NCBI GenBank assembly: GCA_943330855.2
Contig: CALQJI020000003.1
Location: 80,069 to 144,068, forward strand
Direction: 5' to 3'
Origin: Klebsiella pneumoniae
GTDB taxonomy: Bacteria; Verrucomicrobiota; Verrucomicrobiia; Limisphaerales; SXTU01
Length of the DNA: 64,000 nucleotides
Program-made: the position numbers and the translations under genes
Notes under the pieces: generated by a model
The model's database searches: none
What the model saw: the letters and a program-made list of their open reading frames with translations, nothing else
Told to the model about the DNA's origin: nothing
Shown here: positions 62,565-64,000 of the stretch, piece after piece
Layout of the letters: the number at the start of each line of letters is the position of its first letter
How positions within the stretch are numbered: position 1 is the first letter of the stretch

Positions 62565-63071
62565 TCAACGCTCCCGTTCAAACGCGGCCAGCAACTCCAC
62601 ATCCGCCGCCGACTGGTGCAAACGGCTGATGGCCTCAAAGTCTTTCAGCAGCTCGACATCCGGCCCGCGCGCAATGGCGGCGATCTGCTCGATGCTCCGT
62701 GCCACCTGTGATTGCGTGCGAACACGACGGCTTTGGACGATGACCACCACCGTCAGCAGGATCGCGGCGAGCGCGAACTGCTGCGCCAACGACGGCCAGC
62801 GGAGCCACGCCCGCCAGCCGGACGCGGTGCTTGCCGTCGCCGCGCGCCGCTCCTGTGTCTCGATGTCCTGCCACACGCGCGCCATGAAGTTTGAGGGTGC
62901 GGGCAGCGTTGGCAGTCGGCGCAGCGCGGAGCTGAGAGCACATTCTTCCGCCCAGCGCGTGCGGTCGGTGGGATGCACGGCCAGCCAGTTTTCGAGGTTG
63001 GCCTGCTCTTGCGGCGTCAGCGGGCGTTTCAGCCGGAGCGCTAGCAGTTCTTCAAACAGTGCGTTGTTCAT
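62565..63071 (-). CDS. Membrane anti-sigma-factor-like protein
   Basis: 168 residues from ATG 63071 (MNNALFEELLALRLKRPLTP). The N-terminal half resembles the short helical domain of ECF anti-sigma factors (LTPQEQANLENWLAVHPTDR) but lacks a zinc HxxxCxxC. One transmembrane helix lies at about residue 110 (FALAAILLTVVVIVQ). The rest is periplasmic and rich in charged residues. It directly follows the ECF sigma gene (46-nt gap), the usual place for a cognate anti-sigma factor. Confidence 0.75.
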   Translation of the reverse strand: MNNALFEELLALRLKRPLTPQEQANLENWLAVHPTDRTRWAEECALSSALRRLPTLPAPSNFMARVWQDIETQERRAATASTASGWRAWLRWPSLAQQFALAAILLTVVVIVQSRRVRTQSQVARSIEQIAAIARGPDVELLKDFEAISRLHQSAADVELLAAFERER

Positions 63072-63117
63072 GATGAACTTTCGGTTGATACCCACGTCGC
63101 GGGCAAAGTTGCTGCGT

Positions 63118-63726
63118 TTATTCATCCTCCCACACACCGGTGAGGAGATACGGCTTGAGCCGCGCCTTGAGCGTCTCGCGGGCGCGATGGATGAGGGATT
63201 TTACGGCGGAGAGCGAGCAGCCCAGCACCTTGGCGATGTCTTCGTAAGCCAGCTCGTCCCGCTGCCAGAGCAGGAGCGCGGTCCGCTGGTTTTCCGGCAG
63301 CGCGGCGACCGCCTCGGCCACTTTGGACTCCAGCTCGCCGCTCAACAGGGTGTCCGATGCGGCCACCACACGCTTGTCCTCGACGCTGTGGCCGCGCGGC
63401 TCGTCGGTGCCCGCGTGTGCCGGGGCGTCGAGGGAATCTGCGGGGTGCCGTGAGCGGCGGCGGAATTCGTTGAGGCAGAGGTTGCGGGCGATGGTGAAGA
63501 GCCAGGTCGTAAACTTCGCCGATGGCTCGTAACGGGCGGCGGATTTCCAAACTTGAACGAAGACGCCTTGCGCGAGGTCCTCCGCCTCCGTTGCGTCCGG
63601 CAGCGTGCGGAAGACGAAGTTCAGCACCGGTTGCCGGTAGCGCGCGACCAGTTCCTCGAACGCCGCGCGGTCGCCCCGCTTGACGCGGAGCATCAGCGTG
63701 GCATCGGGGTCGGCGGGGTCGGACAT
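63118..63726 (-). CDS. ECF-type RNA polymerase sigma factor
   Basis: 202 residues. Region 2: FEELVARYRQPVLNFVFRTL, AEDLAQGVFVQVWKSAARYE, KFTTWLFTIARNLCLNEFRR. Region 4: VAALPENQRTALLLWQRDEL, YEDIAKVLGCSLSAVKSLIH. It heads a three-gene unit with an anti-sigma-like and a DUF3106-like gene. TACCAT (63735-63740 on the minus strand) lies 8 nt before its ATG and may be the -10 of a nearly leaderless transcript. The regulon is unknown. Confidence 0.95.
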   Translation of the reverse strand: MSDPADPDATLMLRVKRGDRAAFEELVARYRQPVLNFVFRTLPDATEAEDLAQGVFVQVWKSAARYEPSAKFTTWLFTIARNLCLNEFRRRSRHPADSLDAPAHAGTDEPRGHSVEDKRVVAASDTLLSGELESKVAEAVAALPENQRTALLLWQRDELAYEDIAKVLGCSLSAVKSLIHRARETLKARLKPYLLTGVWEDE

Positions 63727-63790
63727 CTAGCGCGATGGTAGCAAACCCCGGCGGCGGGAGAAAGTTGGTTTAGGCTGTGAAGAGGTTGAC

Positions 63791-63847
63791 GGGTGGAAGG
63801 GTGGAAGGGTGAAGCGCTGAAGGGGCCGCACGCTTCAACCCTTCAAC
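63791..63847. repeat. Heptamer/octamer tandem repeat with inverted part
   Basis: GGTGGAA, GGGTGGAA, GGGTGAA, GCGCTGAA on the left, and the complementary CGCTTCAACCCTTCAAC on the right (63831-63847). It lies upstream of the ECF sigma gene; the remaining bases to 64000 hold nothing I can recognise. Confidence 0.65.
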
Positions 63848-64000
63848 TTTTCGCTCCTTCGGGGATCTTAGTGGCTAACATGGAGACCCCACCCACCCAC
63901 TGGAAGCGGCTCTGGTCTTTCAAGTGCGGTCTTCAAGCCCGCCAACAGCACGCCACAACGCCTCAAAATGCACGGTAAGGGCTCGAACGGAGAGGTTTTC

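Noticed and set aside
5501..63847. Heptamer repeats as assembly or sequencing artefacts
   Set aside because: Units are imperfect, differ among loci, have matching inverted arms and keep reading frames; artefacts would not do this. Long reads would settle it.

Overview
The window is GC-rich bacterial chromosome, most likely from the Verrucomicrobiota (Pedosphaerales/Limisphaerales-like; inferred, not proven). The inference rests on the planctomycete-type DUF1549/DUF1553 and DUF1501 proteins, a pseudopilin remnant of verrucomicrobial type, an ECF sigma/membrane anti-sigma/DUF3106 cassette, and the near absence of Shine-Dalgarno sequences. No rRNA, tRNA, CRISPR array, transposase or phage gene was seen.

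Layout. 1-4553 (-): gyrB-gyrA, with gyrA cut by the window edge. 5005-8538 (+): a GT39 membrane glycosyltransferase and a GntP-type permease. 8610-10761 (-): HAD hydrolase, prfA, rpmE. 10971-13397 (+): a 2-hydroxyacid dehydrogenase and larC. 13583-18504: an Rsm22-like methyltransferase, small membrane and STAS proteins, holA, a DUF151 nuclease. 18621-22064 (-): a DUF1549/DUF1553 protein full of repeats. 22173-24530: a GT2 glycosyltransferase, a pseudopilin remnant, rpoZ, smpB, rpmB. 24615-32660: a Sel1-repeat membrane protein, a tandem alpha/beta hydrolase, and a DUF1549/1553 plus DUF1501 pair. 32893-53019 (-): a 20-kb run of eight envelope genes. 53208-63726: trpS, a zinc-ribbon MoxR ATPase, transketolase, an epimerase, a DUF721 protein, a GH42 protein, and the ECF sigma cassette.

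Two things stand out. First, the eight-gene run joins an ExbB/ExbD proton channel to two small membrane proteins (one DUF4159) that each carry a TonB-like Ser-x-x-x-His transmembrane signature, three TPR proteins (one of 2,309 residues with beta-sandwich modules and a discoidin-like domain) and a 2,056-residue secreted protein. It looks like a proton-motive-force-driven envelope machine. I do not recognise it as a named system.

Second, the window is laced with short structured repeats. They include heptanucleotide (7-bp) tandem repeats of several unit sequences, often arranged head-to-head as long hairpins, and at least ten palindromic or dispersed families (called B to K here). They fill whole intergenic gaps, occupy all seven convergent gene junctions, sometimes supply the stop codon of the flanking gene, and sit in frame inside coding sequences (GT39, LarC, DUF1549/1553, hydrolase, the 2,056-residue protein), where they encode recurring linker peptides. 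This resembles Rickettsia palindromic elements and cyanobacterial heptamer repeats, but the families differ.

Several genes have a -10-like hexamer only 6-11 nt before the start codon, which suggests leaderless or nearly leaderless mRNAs. Everything was read by eye; no database search or folding calculation was run.
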